DNA of 13,394 bases from an uncultured Blautia sp. (GCA_900551465.1 URWL01000017.1:1-13394); one strand, 5' to 3'. Counted from the first letter of the stretch, positions 1 through 7,856 are shown. Program-made: numbers and translations. Notes: generated by a model not told the origin, from the sequence alone.

Positions 1-429
1 TTACGGGATATTGCATATAAAGCAATCTATACAAGAGAAAGCTACACAAAGGAACATCAAAGGGAACCTACGATTGCAGAGATTGCAGAAGAAACAGGAA
101 TTGACAAGGAGATGATCGTTTATGCTATGGATGCCATCCAGAATCCGGTCAGTCTTTTTGAACCAGTGTATACAGAAGGCGGGGATACTCTTTATGTGAT
201 GGATCAGATCAGTGATAAAAAAAACAGGGAGGAAAAATGGATTGAAAATCTTTCTCTTCGGGAAGCCATGCAGAGACTTTCTGACAGGGAGCGCAATATT
301 ATAGAAATGCGTTTCTATGAAGGAAAGACACAGATGGAAGTAGCAGAAGAAGTGGGGATTTCTCAGGCTCAGGTAAGCCGTCTGGAGAAAAATGCCCTGA
401 AAAGTATGAAAAATTTTCTTGGTTCCTGA
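1..429 (+). CDS. sigG: RNA polymerase sporulation sigma factor SigG (3' part, 5' end outside window)
   Basis: The open frame runs in from base 1 (LRDIAYKAIYTRE...) and gives 142 residues, so regions 1-2 are off the left edge. The visible part is sigma region 3 followed by region 4: LSDRERNIIEMRF, then the helix-turn-helix around GKTQMEVAEEVGISQAQVSRL that reads the -35 element. The segment DAIQNPVSLFEPVYTEGGD with VMDQISD matches the SigG pattern (DAIQDPVSLFEPIYNDGGD in Bacillus) rather than SigF, which has a different linker (as in SPSSIHE). By family knowledge SigG directs transcription in the forespore after engulfment. The short internal ATG at base 112 is not a start; the reading frame is continuous upstream of it. 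Closely related SigF is the only real alternative. Confidence 0.9.
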   Translation, partial: LRDIAYKAIYTRESYTKEHQREPTIAEIAEETGIDKEMIVYAMDAIQNPVSLFEPVYTEGGDTLYVMDQISDKKNREEKWIENLSLREAMQRLSDRERNIIEMRFYEGKTQMEVAEEVGISQAQVSRLEKNALKSMKNFLGS

Positions 430-441
430 TATATAAAAGAT

Positions 442-474
442 GACGCTGTGAAAGAAATAAACTTCCACAGCGTC
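442..474. terminator. Bidirectional hairpin terminator between sigG and gdhA
   Basis: Perfect 9-bp stem GACGCTGTG (442-450) with CACAGCGTC (466-474); an inner AAG/CTT pairing extends it. On the + strand it is followed by a short T-rich stretch (ATGTTTTT); on the - strand by ATCTTTTATAT. It lies 13 bases after the sigG stop and 26 bases beyond the gdhA stop, so it fits termination of both converging genes. Confidence 0.75.
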
Positions 475-499
475 GTTCTGCATGTTTTTAACAGGAGGA

Positions 500-1870
<1,371 letters not shown>

Positions 1871-1876
1871 CTATTG

Positions 1877-1892
1877 ACTGAGATTTCTCAGT
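1877..1892. promoter_or_regulatory. Palindrome just downstream of the gdhA start point (operator candidate)
   Basis: Perfect inverted repeat ACTGAGA-TT-TCTCAGT, 7-bp arms. It covers roughly +3 to +19 of the predicted gdhA transcript, a typical place for a repressor that blocks clearance. A 7-bp RNA hairpin with a 2-base loop is sterically poor, which favours a DNA-binding role. The regulator is not known; it does not match the GlnR TGTNA-N7-TNACA box. Confidence 0.4.
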
Positions 1893-1901
1893 GCTGCAAC
1901 T

Positions 1902-1930
1902 ATTATACACTAAAGTGGTAGAGTATACAA
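1902..1930 (-). promoter_or_regulatory. Sigma-A promoter of gdhA
   Basis: On the - strand: -35 TTGTAT (1930-1925), exactly 17 bases, -10 TATAAT (1907-1902). The start point is expected near 1895, leaving about 60 bases of leader before the gdhA ATG. Confidence 0.75.
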
Positions 1931-1948
1931 GACGGCCATTAAAAAAAA

Positions 1949-2012
1949 TTACTGCCGAAAAAATAAAAATTTAAAGGCGAAAACAGCAGTTTCTTGTGAA
2001 ATTTTTCGGTAA
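1949..2012. repeat. Imperfect inverted repeat in the gdhA/citrate synthase intergenic region
   Basis: CCGAAAAAAT (1955-1964) mirrors ATTTTTCGG (2001-2009) with one extra A; flanking TTAC/GTAA letters extend the match imperfectly. It lies between the two divergent promoters, upstream of both. In such AT-rich DNA it could be chance. The 1835-2178 stretch otherwise holds only the two promoters, the palindrome at 1877 and the mini-frames near 2126-2192; I see no riboswitch or T-box. Confidence 0.2.
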
Positions 2013-2047
2013 ATTCACCGGGATTGAAGAGAAACCGTTTAATTATG

Positions 2048-2076
2048 TAGACCAGAATTAAAAAAAATGCTATACT
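2048..2076 (+). promoter_or_regulatory. Promoter of the citrate synthase gene
   Basis: -35 TAGACC (2048-2053), 17-base spacer, -10 TATACT (2071-2076), with the extended -10 dinucleotide (TGC directly before the -10). Start point near 2083, giving a leader of about 95 bases. Confidence 0.6.
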
Positions 2077-2125
2077 ATATCTAATGTTGGAACAGAAAAT
2101 ATGTGAAGACAGCTAAGAGAAAGGG

Positions 2126-2182
2126 ATGAGGAGGGACCTTGATCGGATAAAAGTGCAAGTTGAAAGGAGATATTATGTATGA
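2126..2182 (+). CDS. Possible 18-codon leader peptide overlapping the citrate synthase start
   Basis: Frame from ATG 2126 to TGA 2180-2182 (MRRDLDRIKVQVERRYYV). Its stop overlaps the citrate synthase ATG at 2179 as ATGA, the usual geometry of translational coupling. Against it: only AAAGGG directly before the ATG as ribosome site, and a better GAGGAGGG (2128-2135) sits inside it, placed to serve a trivial TTG frame at 2139. It may be chance; listed because the geometry is exact. Confidence 0.15.
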   Translation: MRRDLDRIKVQVERRYYV

Positions 2183-3540
2183 CAGGATTTAACATGAAAG
2201 TAACACCGGAAATTGAGAAACTGACGGAATTGTGTAAGGATCATACCAGTATAGATCTGTCGCTTTATGGGAAGTATGACGTGAAGCGAGGTCTTCGTGA
2301 TATTAATGGTAAAGGTGTGCTGGCAGGTCTGACTCAGGTGTCAAACGTCCAGGCAGTGAAGGTAGTGGATGGAAAAGAAGTTCCCTGTGCAGGAAGTCTG
2401 TACTACAGAGGATATAATATTAAAGATCTGACAGCTGGCTTTGTAAGGGACGACCGTTTCGGTTTTGAAGAAACTACATATCTTCTTCTGTTCGGTAAAC
2501 TGCCGGATAAAAAACAGCTGGAAGATTTTAAACAGCTTCTTGCCAATCAGCGTACTCTTCCGCGAAATTTTGTGCGTGATGTTGTAATGAAAGCACCGGG
2601 AAGAGATATTATGAACGCACTTTCCAGAAGCGTACTGACTCTTTATTCTTACGACAACAATCCGGATGATATTTCCCTTCCGAATGTTCTGCGTCAATGT
2701 TTAAATCTTATCAGTGTATTTCCGCTTTTATCTGTATACGGATATCAGGCATACAACCATTATATCAGAGGAAAAAGCCTTTATATCCATAATCCGAAAA
2801 AAGAGCTTTCTACAGCAGAAAATATTCTGCGGATCCTGAGACCGGATAAAAAATATACAGATCTGGAGGCAAAGATACTGGATCTTGCTTTGATCCTTCA
2901 TATGGAGCATGGCGGTGGAAACAACTCTACTTTCACCACCCATGTGGTGTCTTCTTCCGGAACAGATACATATTCAGCCATTGCTGCAGCTCTTGGTTCC
3001 TTGAAAGGACCGAAGCATGGCGGTGCGAATATTAAAGTTATCCGGATGTTTGACGATATGAAAAAGGAAGTCCATGACTGGGAAGACGAAGATGAGGTAC
3101 GCAATTATCTGAAACGTCTTCTTCACAAAGAAGCCTTCGACAGAAGAGGTCTGATCTATGGTATGGGACATGCGATTTATTCAGTATCAGATCCGAGAGC
3201 AGAGGTTCTTAAAGGCTTTGTTGAAAGTCTTGCAAAGGAAAAGGGCCGCATGAAAGATTACAATCTGTATTCTATGGTAGAAAAAATGGCTCCGGAAGTT
3301 ATTGCAGAGGAGAGAAAAATCTACAAGGGTGTCAGCGCTAATGTAGACTTTTACAGTGGATTTGTGTACAGTATGCTGGATCTTCCTCTGGAACTTTATA
3401 CTCCGATGTTTGCAGTTGCACGTATTGTAGGATGGAGTGCTCATCGTATGGAAGAGCTGATCAATACAGACAAGATCATTCGTCCGGCCTACAAGAATGT
3501 GCTGGCACCGGCAGAGTATATTCCCCTTGATCAGCGCTGA
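2179..3540 (+). CDS. Citrate synthase (citrate/2-methylcitrate synthase family)
   Basis: Condenses acetyl-CoA (or, in 2-methylcitrate members, propionyl-CoA) with oxaloacetate. At 453 residues it is of the longer clostridial type. The catalytic triad is visible: H244 in EHGGGN, H331 in GMGHAIYSVSDPR and D390 in SANVDFYSG; the GPKHGGAN substrate loop is at 277-284. Start: AAAGGAG (2164-2169 and flanks) precedes three ATGs. 2175 is out of frame and stops after 5 codons; 2179 gives MTGFNMKVTP; 2194 gives MKVTPEIEKL. I keep 2179 (9 bases from the ribosome site), with 2194 possible. It is divergent from gdhA, which uses the 2-oxoglutarate derived from citrate, so a biosynthetic glutamate role is plausible. 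The next gene follows after 24 bases without a terminator. Confidence 0.92.
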   Translation: MTGFNMKVTPEIEKLTELCKDHTSIDLSLYGKYDVKRGLRDINGKGVLAGLTQVSNVQAVKVVDGKEVPCAGSLYYRGYNIKDLTAGFVRDDRFGFEETTYLLLFGKLPDKKQLEDFKQLLANQRTLPRNFVRDVVMKAPGRDIMNALSRSVLTLYSYDNNPDDISLPNVLRQCLNLISVFPLLSVYGYQAYNHYIRGKSLYIHNPKKELSTAENILRILRPDKKYTDLEAKILDLALILHMEHGGGNNSTFTTHVVSSSGTDTYSAIAAALGSLKGPKHGGANIKVIRMFDDMKKEVHDWEDEDEVRNYLKRLLHKEAFDRRGLIYGMGHAIYSVSDPRAEVLKGFVESLAKEKGRMKDYNLYSMVEKMAPEVIAEERKIYKGVSANVDFYSGFVYSMLDLPLELYTPMFAVARIVGWSAHRMEELINTDKIIRPAYKNVLAPAEYIPLDQR

Positions 3541-3564
3541 AAATAATAATTGCAGGAGAGAAAA

Positions 3565-4068
3565 ATGTTTCGATGTTTTTTCCCGGATGAATATCTGGAA
3601 TCTGCTTATGCAGTGGACTATGAGAAGCTATACGAGGAAGGATACAGAGGTCTTCTGTTCGATATTGACAATACGCTGGTGCCCCACGGGGCGCCGGCGG
3701 ATGAACGGGCAATAGAACTTTTTGAGCGTCTTCGAAAAATCGGATTCAAAAGCTGCTTTTTATCAAATAATCAGATCCAGAGAGTTGCTTCCTTTAATGA
3801 GAAGATTGGGGAGCACTTTATAGAAAATGCGCATAAACCGGCAGTGGGGAATTATAAAAAAGCCATGGAACTGCTGGGGACGGACTGTTCCAACACAGTT
3901 TTTATCGGTGATCAGCTGTTTACAGATATATACGGTGCCAAAAGAACTGGCATCCGCAATATTCTTGTAAAGCCGATCCATCCGAAAGAAGAGATTCAGA
4001 TCGTTTTGAAACGATATCTGGAGAGAATCGTACTTTATTTTTACAGGAAAGAGGAGGGAACTTTATGA
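3565..4068 (+). CDS. YqeG family HAD IIIA-type phosphatase
   Basis: 167-residue cytoplasmic hydrolase of the HAD superfamily. Motif I is FDIDNTL, with nucleophile D33 and acid/base D35; motif II is SNN (67-69); motif III lysine is K91 in AHKP; motif IV is GDQLFTD with D116 and D121. Length and order fit the YqeG/phosphatidylglycerophosphatase-like group; the physiological substrate is not evident from sequence. Start: ATG 3565 lies behind GCAGGAGAG (3552-3560); an upstream TTG at 3550 lies before that site and is rejected. It lies 24 bases after citrate synthase, and its TGA overlaps the ATG of the next gene (ATGA), so it is probably co-transcribed and translationally coupled to the kinase. 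Confidence 0.88.
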   Translation: MFRCFFPDEYLESAYAVDYEKLYEEGYRGLLFDIDNTLVPHGAPADERAIELFERLRKIGFKSCFLSNNQIQRVASFNEKIGEHFIENAHKPAVGNYKKAMELLGTDCSNTVFIGDQLFTDIYGAKRTGIRNILVKPIHPKEEIQIVLKRYLERIVLYFYRKEEGTL

Positions 4069-4589
4069 ACCATGTGGTGATCATCGGGTTTATGGGTTCA
4101 GGTAAGACGAGAGTAGGCAAACAGCTTTCCAGAGATTTGGGACTGCCTTTTGTAGATCTTGAAAAACTGATTGTTAAAAAAATGAATTTGTCTGTCAGAG
4201 AGATATTTGAAAAATTCGGAGAACCTTTTTTCCGCGCTTTGGAGACAATGGCTCTGAAAGAACTGATCAATGATAAAGAAAAGAAAGTTCTTTCTCTGGG
4301 ATCGGGTCTGCCCCTTCAGGAACAGAACCAGAAATATCTGAAGGAACTGGGAACAGTTGTATATTTGAAGGGATCTCTGGAAACGCTGAAAAAGAGGCTG
4401 GAAGGTTCCAGAAAAGATCCTCTGCTGGACGGAGATGACAGAGATGAAAAAATAAAAAAACTTCTAAAGCAGAGAGATCCGGTATATCAGAAGTTTGCAG
4501 ATATCCAGGTGATTACCGGAGAGAAGCCTTTTGAAGAGCTTGTAAAGGAAATTGAGGAAAAATTGGCAGCTTATGAAAAAAACAGTTGA
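4065..4589 (+). CDS. aroK: Shikimate kinase family protein with altered substrate-binding residues
   Basis: Family role: ATP-dependent 3-phosphorylation of shikimate in aromatic amino acid synthesis. 174 residues, normal length. Walker A is GFMGSGKT (8-15); the FRxxE motif is intact (F56, R57, E60); RDPVYQKFAD supplies the C-terminal arginine R137. Three usually invariant features differ: the DxD motif reads D31-L-E33, the Gly-Gly-Gly loop reads G79-S80-G81, and the lid RPLL motif reads DPLL (118-121), with R116/K117 just before it. These sites normally contact shikimate or phosphate, so either the enzyme tolerates conservative changes or it has shifted substrate. The start is fixed by the 4-base overlap with the phosphatase gene and the GAGGAGG just before it. 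The stop lies within the promoter of efp. Confidence 0.82.
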   Translation: MNHVVIIGFMGSGKTRVGKQLSRDLGLPFVDLEKLIVKKMNLSVREIFEKFGEPFFRALETMALKELINDKEKKVLSLGSGLPLQEQNQKYLKELGTVVYLKGSLETLKKRLEGSRKDPLLDGDDRDEKIKKLLKQRDPVYQKFADIQVITGEKPFEELVKEIEEKLAAYEKNS

Positions 4590-4599
4590 AAAAACTGTT
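4581..4599. promoter_or_regulatory. Inverted repeat over the efp -35 region
   Basis: Perfect 7-bp arms AACAGTT (4581-4587) and AACTGTT (4593-4599) around GAAAA. It spans the aroK stop codon and the -35 of efp. It lacks a GC-rich stem and a following T-run, so a weak hairpin or an operator is more likely than a terminator. Confidence 0.3.
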
Positions 4600-4614
4600 A
4601 TGGTATTATAGAAT
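4586..4614 (+). promoter_or_regulatory. Promoter of efp, overlapping the aroK stop
   Basis: -35 TTGAAA (4586-4591), 17 bases, -10 TAGAAT (4609-4614); each hexamer matches consensus at five of six positions. Start point near 4621, leader about 30 bases. Confidence 0.6.
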
Positions 4615-4651
4615 GTTGAGTAGTGAAGATTACTAGAAGGAGGATTTAACT

Positions 4652-5209
4652 ATGATTTCAGCAGGTGATTTCAAAAACGGTATCACACTTGAAATTGAGG
4701 GAAATGTATGTCAGATTGTTGAATTTCAGCATGTAAAACCTGGAAAGGGCGCTGCATTTGTCAGAACAAAATATAAAAACGTAATTACAGGAGCTGTACT
4801 GGAAAAATCTTTCCGTCCTACAGAGAAGTTCCCGCAGGCACGTATTGAGCGTGTGGATATGAGCTATCTGTATAATGACGGAGAGCTTTACAACTTCATG
4901 AACGTAGAAACCTACGATCAGATCGCTCTTACCGCAGACCAGGTTGGAGATTCTCTGAAATTTGTTAAGGAAAACGAGATTGTTAAAATCTGTTCCCATA
5001 ACGGAAACGTATTTGCAATCGAGCCGCCTCTCTTCGTAGAGCTGGAGGTTACTGAAACAGAACCGGGATTTGCAGGAAATACTGCTCAGGGCGCTACCAA
5101 ACCGGCAATCGTTGAAACCGGAGCACAGGTTCAGGTTCCTCTGTTTGTAAATCAGGGAGACAAATTAAAAATCGATACAAGAACAGGTGAATATCTGTCC
5201 AGAGTTTGA
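4652..5209 (+). CDS. efp: Elongation factor P
   Basis: Binds the ribosome between P and E sites and relieves stalling on polyproline stretches. 185 residues, the canonical length. Three beta-barrel domains: KOW-like N-domain with loop KPGKGAAF, in which K32 is the tip lysine that reaches the peptidyl-transferase centre (modified with 5-aminopentanol in Bacillus, beta-lysyl in E. coli); OB domain from about residue 66; C-terminal OB with the signature ending [17 protein letters not shown]. No modification gene is in the window. Ribosome site AGAAGGAGG (4635-4643) lies 8 bases before ATG. It has its own promoter but could also receive transcripts from the upstream block. A strong terminator follows 16 bases after the stop. 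Confidence 0.97.
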   Translation: MISAGDFKNGITLEIEGNVCQIVEFQHVKPGKGAAFVRTKYKNVITGAVLEKSFRPTEKFPQARIERVDMSYLYNDGELYNFMNVETYDQIALTADQVGDSLKFVKENEIVKICSHNGNVFAIEPPLFVELEVTETEPGFAGNTAQGATKPAIVETGAQVQVPLFVNQGDKLKIDTRTGEYLSRV

Positions 5210-5225
5210 TTTAGTTCAGCAATTT

Positions 5226-5251
5226 ATACCGCCGGTATCTGCCGGCGGTAT
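5226..5251 (+). terminator. Strong terminator after efp
   Basis: Perfect 10-bp stem ATACCGCCGG (5226-5235) with CCGGCGGTAT (5242-5251), loop TATCTG, followed by TCTTTAT. It ends the efp transcription unit. Confidence 0.8.
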
Positions 5252-5275
5252 TCTTTATGCGGTAAGAAAGTACCA

Positions 5276-5303
5276 TATGCTGTGCTGGCTTTCCAACAGC
5301 ATA
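5276..5303. promoter_or_regulatory. Bulged inverted repeat upstream of the aldo/keto reductase
   Basis: TATGCTGT (5276-5283) pairs with ACAGCATA (5296-5303); inside, TGG (5286-5288) pairs with CCA (5293-5295) around CTTT with a GC bulge. A poor promoter (TGGCTT at 5286, TATAAA at 5309-5314) would overlap it, so this may be an operator, or a second hairpin of the efp terminator region. Confidence 0.3.
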
Positions 5304-5331
5304 AAACGTATAAAACAGAAGGAGAGATTTT

Positions 5332-6339
5332 ATGGAATACAGAAAATTAGGTAAAACAGGGCTTACCATTTCAAGAATGGGGTTTGGCGGAATTCCGATC
5401 CAGAGAATTGATGCAGAGGGAACCAGAAAGCTTCTGCATGAAATGGCAGATAAAGGAATCAATTATATTGATACCGCAAGAGGATATACAGTCAGTGAAG
5501 AATATCTGGGATATGCTATGGAGGGAATCAGAGATAAATTTGTAGTGGCTACTAAATCCATGGCAAGAACAAAAGAAGCTATGGCAGCAGATATCGAAAC
5601 CAGTCTTCGTAATCTTCGTACGGATCACATTGAACTTTATCAGGTTCATAATCCAAGCATGGAGCAGCTGGATCAGGTGACTGGAAAAGATGGGGCGCTG
5701 GAAGCTTTGATGGAAGCAAGAGAAGCTGGAAAGATTGGGCATATAGGGCTGACATGCCATTCTGTTCAGGTGTTTGAGAGAGCTCTGGAACTGGAATGGG
5801 TGGAAACAATCATGTTCCCGTATAATATTGTAGAAAACCAGGGAGAAGATCTGATACGTAAATGCACAGAAAAAAATGTTGGTTTTATAGCTATGAAACC
5901 TCTTGCAGGAGGAGCTATTGAAGATGCCTCTCTCGCACTGCGTTATATCTGTGCAAATAAAAATGTTACAGTCGTGATCCCGGGGATGGCAGAAGCGGGA
6001 GAACTTGATGAAAATATTCAGGCATGTGAGGATGAGAAATCTCTTACAGAGGAAGAACTGAAGAAAATAGAAGATGTAAAGAAGCAGCTGGGAACAGATT
6101 TTTGCCGCCGTTGTAATTACTGTGCGCCATGTACGGTAGGCATCAATATCCCAAGCGTATTTCTGTTTGCAGGATATCTTCAGAGATATAATCTTGCTGA
6201 CTGGGCAAAAGACAGATATAGTACGCTGGCAGTAAAAGCATCAGCATGCGTTGGCTGCGGAGAGTGTGAAAAGAGATGTCCCTATCATCTTCCTATCCGT
6301 GAAAAACTGAAAAAATGTGCAGAGGATATGGGGGAATAA
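5332..6339 (+). CDS. Aldo/keto reductase with C-terminal double [4Fe-4S] ferredoxin-like domain
   Basis: 335-residue cytoplasmic oxidoreductase. Residues 1 to about 250 form the aldo/keto reductase barrel with the catalytic tetrad D47 (YIDTAR), Y52, K75 (VATKS) and H106 (YQVHN). Two cysteine sets follow: C258, C261, C264, C267 and the classic C306, C309, C312, C316 followed by P, predicting two [4Fe-4S] clusters. Such fusions are common in anaerobic Clostridia; electron input may come from ferredoxin-like carriers as well as NAD(P)H, and the carbonyl substrate is unknown. Ribosome site AGAAGGAGAG (5317-5326) lies 5 bases before ATG. It is a single-gene unit between two terminators. Confidence 0.93.
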   Translation: MEYRKLGKTGLTISRMGFGGIPIQRIDAEGTRKLLHEMADKGINYIDTARGYTVSEEYLGYAMEGIRDKFVVATKSMARTKEAMAADIETSLRNLRTDHIELYQVHNPSMEQLDQVTGKDGALEALMEAREAGKIGHIGLTCHSVQVFERALELEWVETIMFPYNIVENQGEDLIRKCTEKNVGFIAMKPLAGGAIEDASLALRYICANKNVTVVIPGMAEAGELDENIQACEDEKSLTEEELKKIEDVKKQLGTDFCRRCNYCAPCTVGINIPSVFLFAGYLQRYNLADWAKDRYSTLAVKASACVGCGECEKRCPYHLPIREKLKKCAEDMGE

Positions 6340-6357
6340 ATAATTGTAAATAAAAAG

Positions 6358-6400
6358 CAGGCTGACAGGCAGTCCTTTTTGCGGATCTGCCGTCAGCCTG
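6358..6400. terminator. Bidirectional terminator between the aldo/keto reductase and the antiporter
   Basis: Stem CAGGCTGAC (6358-6366) with GTCAGCCTG (6392-6400), then after a bulged A, GGCAG (6368-6372) with CTGCC (6387-6391). T-rich TATTTTATTTTG follows on the + strand; the - strand side gives CTTTTTATTTAC. The + strand T-tract runs into the last codons of the antiporter gene. Confidence 0.85.
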
Positions 6401-6404
6401 TATT

Positions 6405-7718
6405 TTATTTTGTTTTCTTCTTTGGTGCAAGGAACATATAGAACAGAGCACTGATCAGAAGTATGTATGGATAGTACAGATTCGGCATGATGTCAAATGC
6501 GGAAAGCTCGAATCCAAGCTCGGCAGCTGTGGAAATAGCGATCAGCATCTGGGCACCATAAGGGATGACTCCCTGGAATACACAGGAAAAGGTGTCCAGG
6601 ATAGAAGCTGTTGTCTGAGGAGTCACGTCATATTCTTCAGCCATTTCTTTTGCAATCGGATTGGCCATAACAATAGCAACCGTATTATTTGCAGTGGCAA
6701 TATCCATTGCGCCTACCAGAAGTCCCATTCCAAGCTTGCCGCCTTTTTGGGTTTTAAAGATACGGCGGATGAAGTTCAGAAGAGCAGTAAATCCGTCATA
6801 TTTCTGGATCAGAGCACAGATTGCAGAAACAAGGATTGCTACCATGGTTGTCTCATACATACCTGCAGCGCCGGTTCCCATATTTGCAAGAAGCTCGGTC
6901 GCAGGAGTAGCACCTGTAGCAAGCACGATCACAGAACCGGAAAGGATTCCGATCAGGAGAACTACAAATACATTGATTCCAATGATCCCTCCCACCAGAA
7001 CAAGAATATACGGGACGATACGGATCAGGTTGTAATCCTTGATGATAGCAGCGCTGTCTGCACCGCCGGATGTGCGGATAAAAATAATCACCAGGGTAAC
7101 CAGAGCAGCCGGAAGGGCAATTTTGAAGTTTGCACGGAATTTATCCTTCATTGCACAGCCCTGTCCGTTACATGCCGCAATTGTTGTATCAGAGATAAAG
7201 GAAAGATTATCTCCAAACATGGCGCCGCCCATAACAGCACCGATACATAGCGGTGCAGAAAAGCCGGAGCCGGTGGATACTGCAAGAGCAATGGGGGTGA
7301 TCAGTGTGATGGTGCCCACGGAAGTACCCATGGCAAGAGATACAAAACAGCTTACCACAAAAAGCACGATCACTGCAAAGCGGGCCGGGATAATAGACAG
7401 CAGGAAGTAGGCAACACTTTCTGCACTTTCTCGTCCAACGACACCTACAAAGATACCTGCAACCATAAAGATCAGGATCATGGTAACGATGTTTTTATCG
7501 CCGACACCCTGAGCCATAACTGCAAGTTTTTCGTCAAAGCTCAGCTTGGGGTTCTGGATACATGCAACCAGAAGAGCGGTCAGGAATGAAACTACGATAG
7601 GGATGTTGTAAAATCCCATAGGGATCTTCAATACATATTCAAAGAGAATCCCCAGTCCCAGATACATGACCAGAAACACTGCGATTGGAAGGAGTGCCTT
7701 CCAGTTTCCTTTTTTCAT
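6405..7718 (-). CDS. Na+/H+ antiporter, NhaC family
   Basis: Integral membrane secondary transporter, 437 residues, with about 11-12 hydrophobic segments filling the sequence. Family signatures seen: GTSVGT (131-136), and MFGDNLSFISDTT (167-179), whose D170 and D177 correspond to the conserved acidic residues of the NhaC GD..SxISDTT motif. A second re-entrant-like stretch, MDIATANNTVAIV, lies in the C-terminal half. By family it exchanges external H+ for internal Na+; some NhaC-like proteins move amino or organic acids instead, so the substrate is inferred. Start: the frame also opens at TTG 7724, but GGAGG lies only 3 bases before it and 9 bases before ATG 7718 (MKKGNW), so I use 7718. Monocistronic; divergent from lrgAB. 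Confidence 0.85.
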   Translation of the reverse strand: MKKGNWKALLPIAVFLVMYLGLGILFEYVLKIPMGFYNIPIVVSFLTALLVACIQNPKLSFDEKLAVMAQGVGDKNIVTMILIFMVAGIFVGVVGRESAESVAYFLLSIIPARFAVIVLFVVSCFVSLAMGTSVGTITLITPIALAVSTGSGFSAPLCIGAVMGGAMFGDNLSFISDTTIAACNGQGCAMKDKFRANFKIALPAALVTLVIIFIRTSGGADSAAIIKDYNLIRIVPYILVLVGGIIGINVFVVLLIGILSGSVIVLATGATPATELLANMGTGAAGMYETTMVAILVSAICALIQKYDGFTALLNFIRRIFKTQKGGKLGMGLLVGAMDIATANNTVAIVMANPIAKEMAEEYDVTPQTTASILDTFSCVFQGVIPYGAQMLIAISTAAELGFELSAFDIMPNLYYPYILLISALFYMFLAPKKKTK

Positions 7719-7740
7719 ATTCAATTTCCTCCATAAAGTA

Positions 7741-7756
7741 ACAATATACCTATTGT
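7741..7756. promoter_or_regulatory. Inverted repeat over the antiporter -10 and start point (operator candidate)
   Basis: ACAATA (7741-7746) and TATTGT (7751-7756) around TACC. It overlaps the -10 hexamer and the predicted start, so a bound regulator would block the promoter. Short arms in AT-rich DNA keep confidence low. Confidence 0.3.
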
Positions 7757-7760
7757 ACCA
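7752..7760 (-). promoter_or_regulatory. Extended -10 promoter of the antiporter gene
   Basis: On the - strand TGG-TACAAT: -10 TACAAT (7757-7752) preceded by TGG (7760-7758). No good -35 at 16-18 bases (TGGTTT at 17). Start point near 7745. Confidence 0.45.
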
Positions 7761-7833
7761 TGGAAACGGTCAGGAAACCATAAAAAAATGAAAGGAATTC
7801 AAAACAATATTCATGGGAAATCAGATTTTTTTG

Positions 7834-7842
7834 TGAGATAAT
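7834..7842 (+). promoter_or_regulatory. Candidate upstream promoter (P1) for lrgAB
   Basis: Extended -10 TGA-GATAAT (7834-7842) with a weak -35 TGGGAA (7814-7819) at 17 bases. The start point would be near 7849, inside the TGGTCAGACCA palindrome. Confidence 0.35.
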
Positions 7843-7845
7843 GAC

Positions 7846-7856
7846 TGGTCAGACCA
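7846..7856. promoter_or_regulatory. FadR/GntR-type operator candidate upstream of lrgAB
   Basis: Perfect palindrome TGGTC-A-GACCA, in the context GACTGGTCAGACCAATT. This fits the TGGTnnnACCA core recognised by FadR-subfamily GntR regulators (PdhR, LldR, FadR). It sits at the predicted start of P1 and about 85 bases upstream of the second promoter. No GntR gene is in the window. Confidence 0.45.

Noticed and set aside
2077..2178. Riboswitch or T-box in the citrate synthase leader
   Set aside because: No T-box AGGGTGG-type motif, no terminator hairpin and no conserved aptamer core recognised in about 95 bases.
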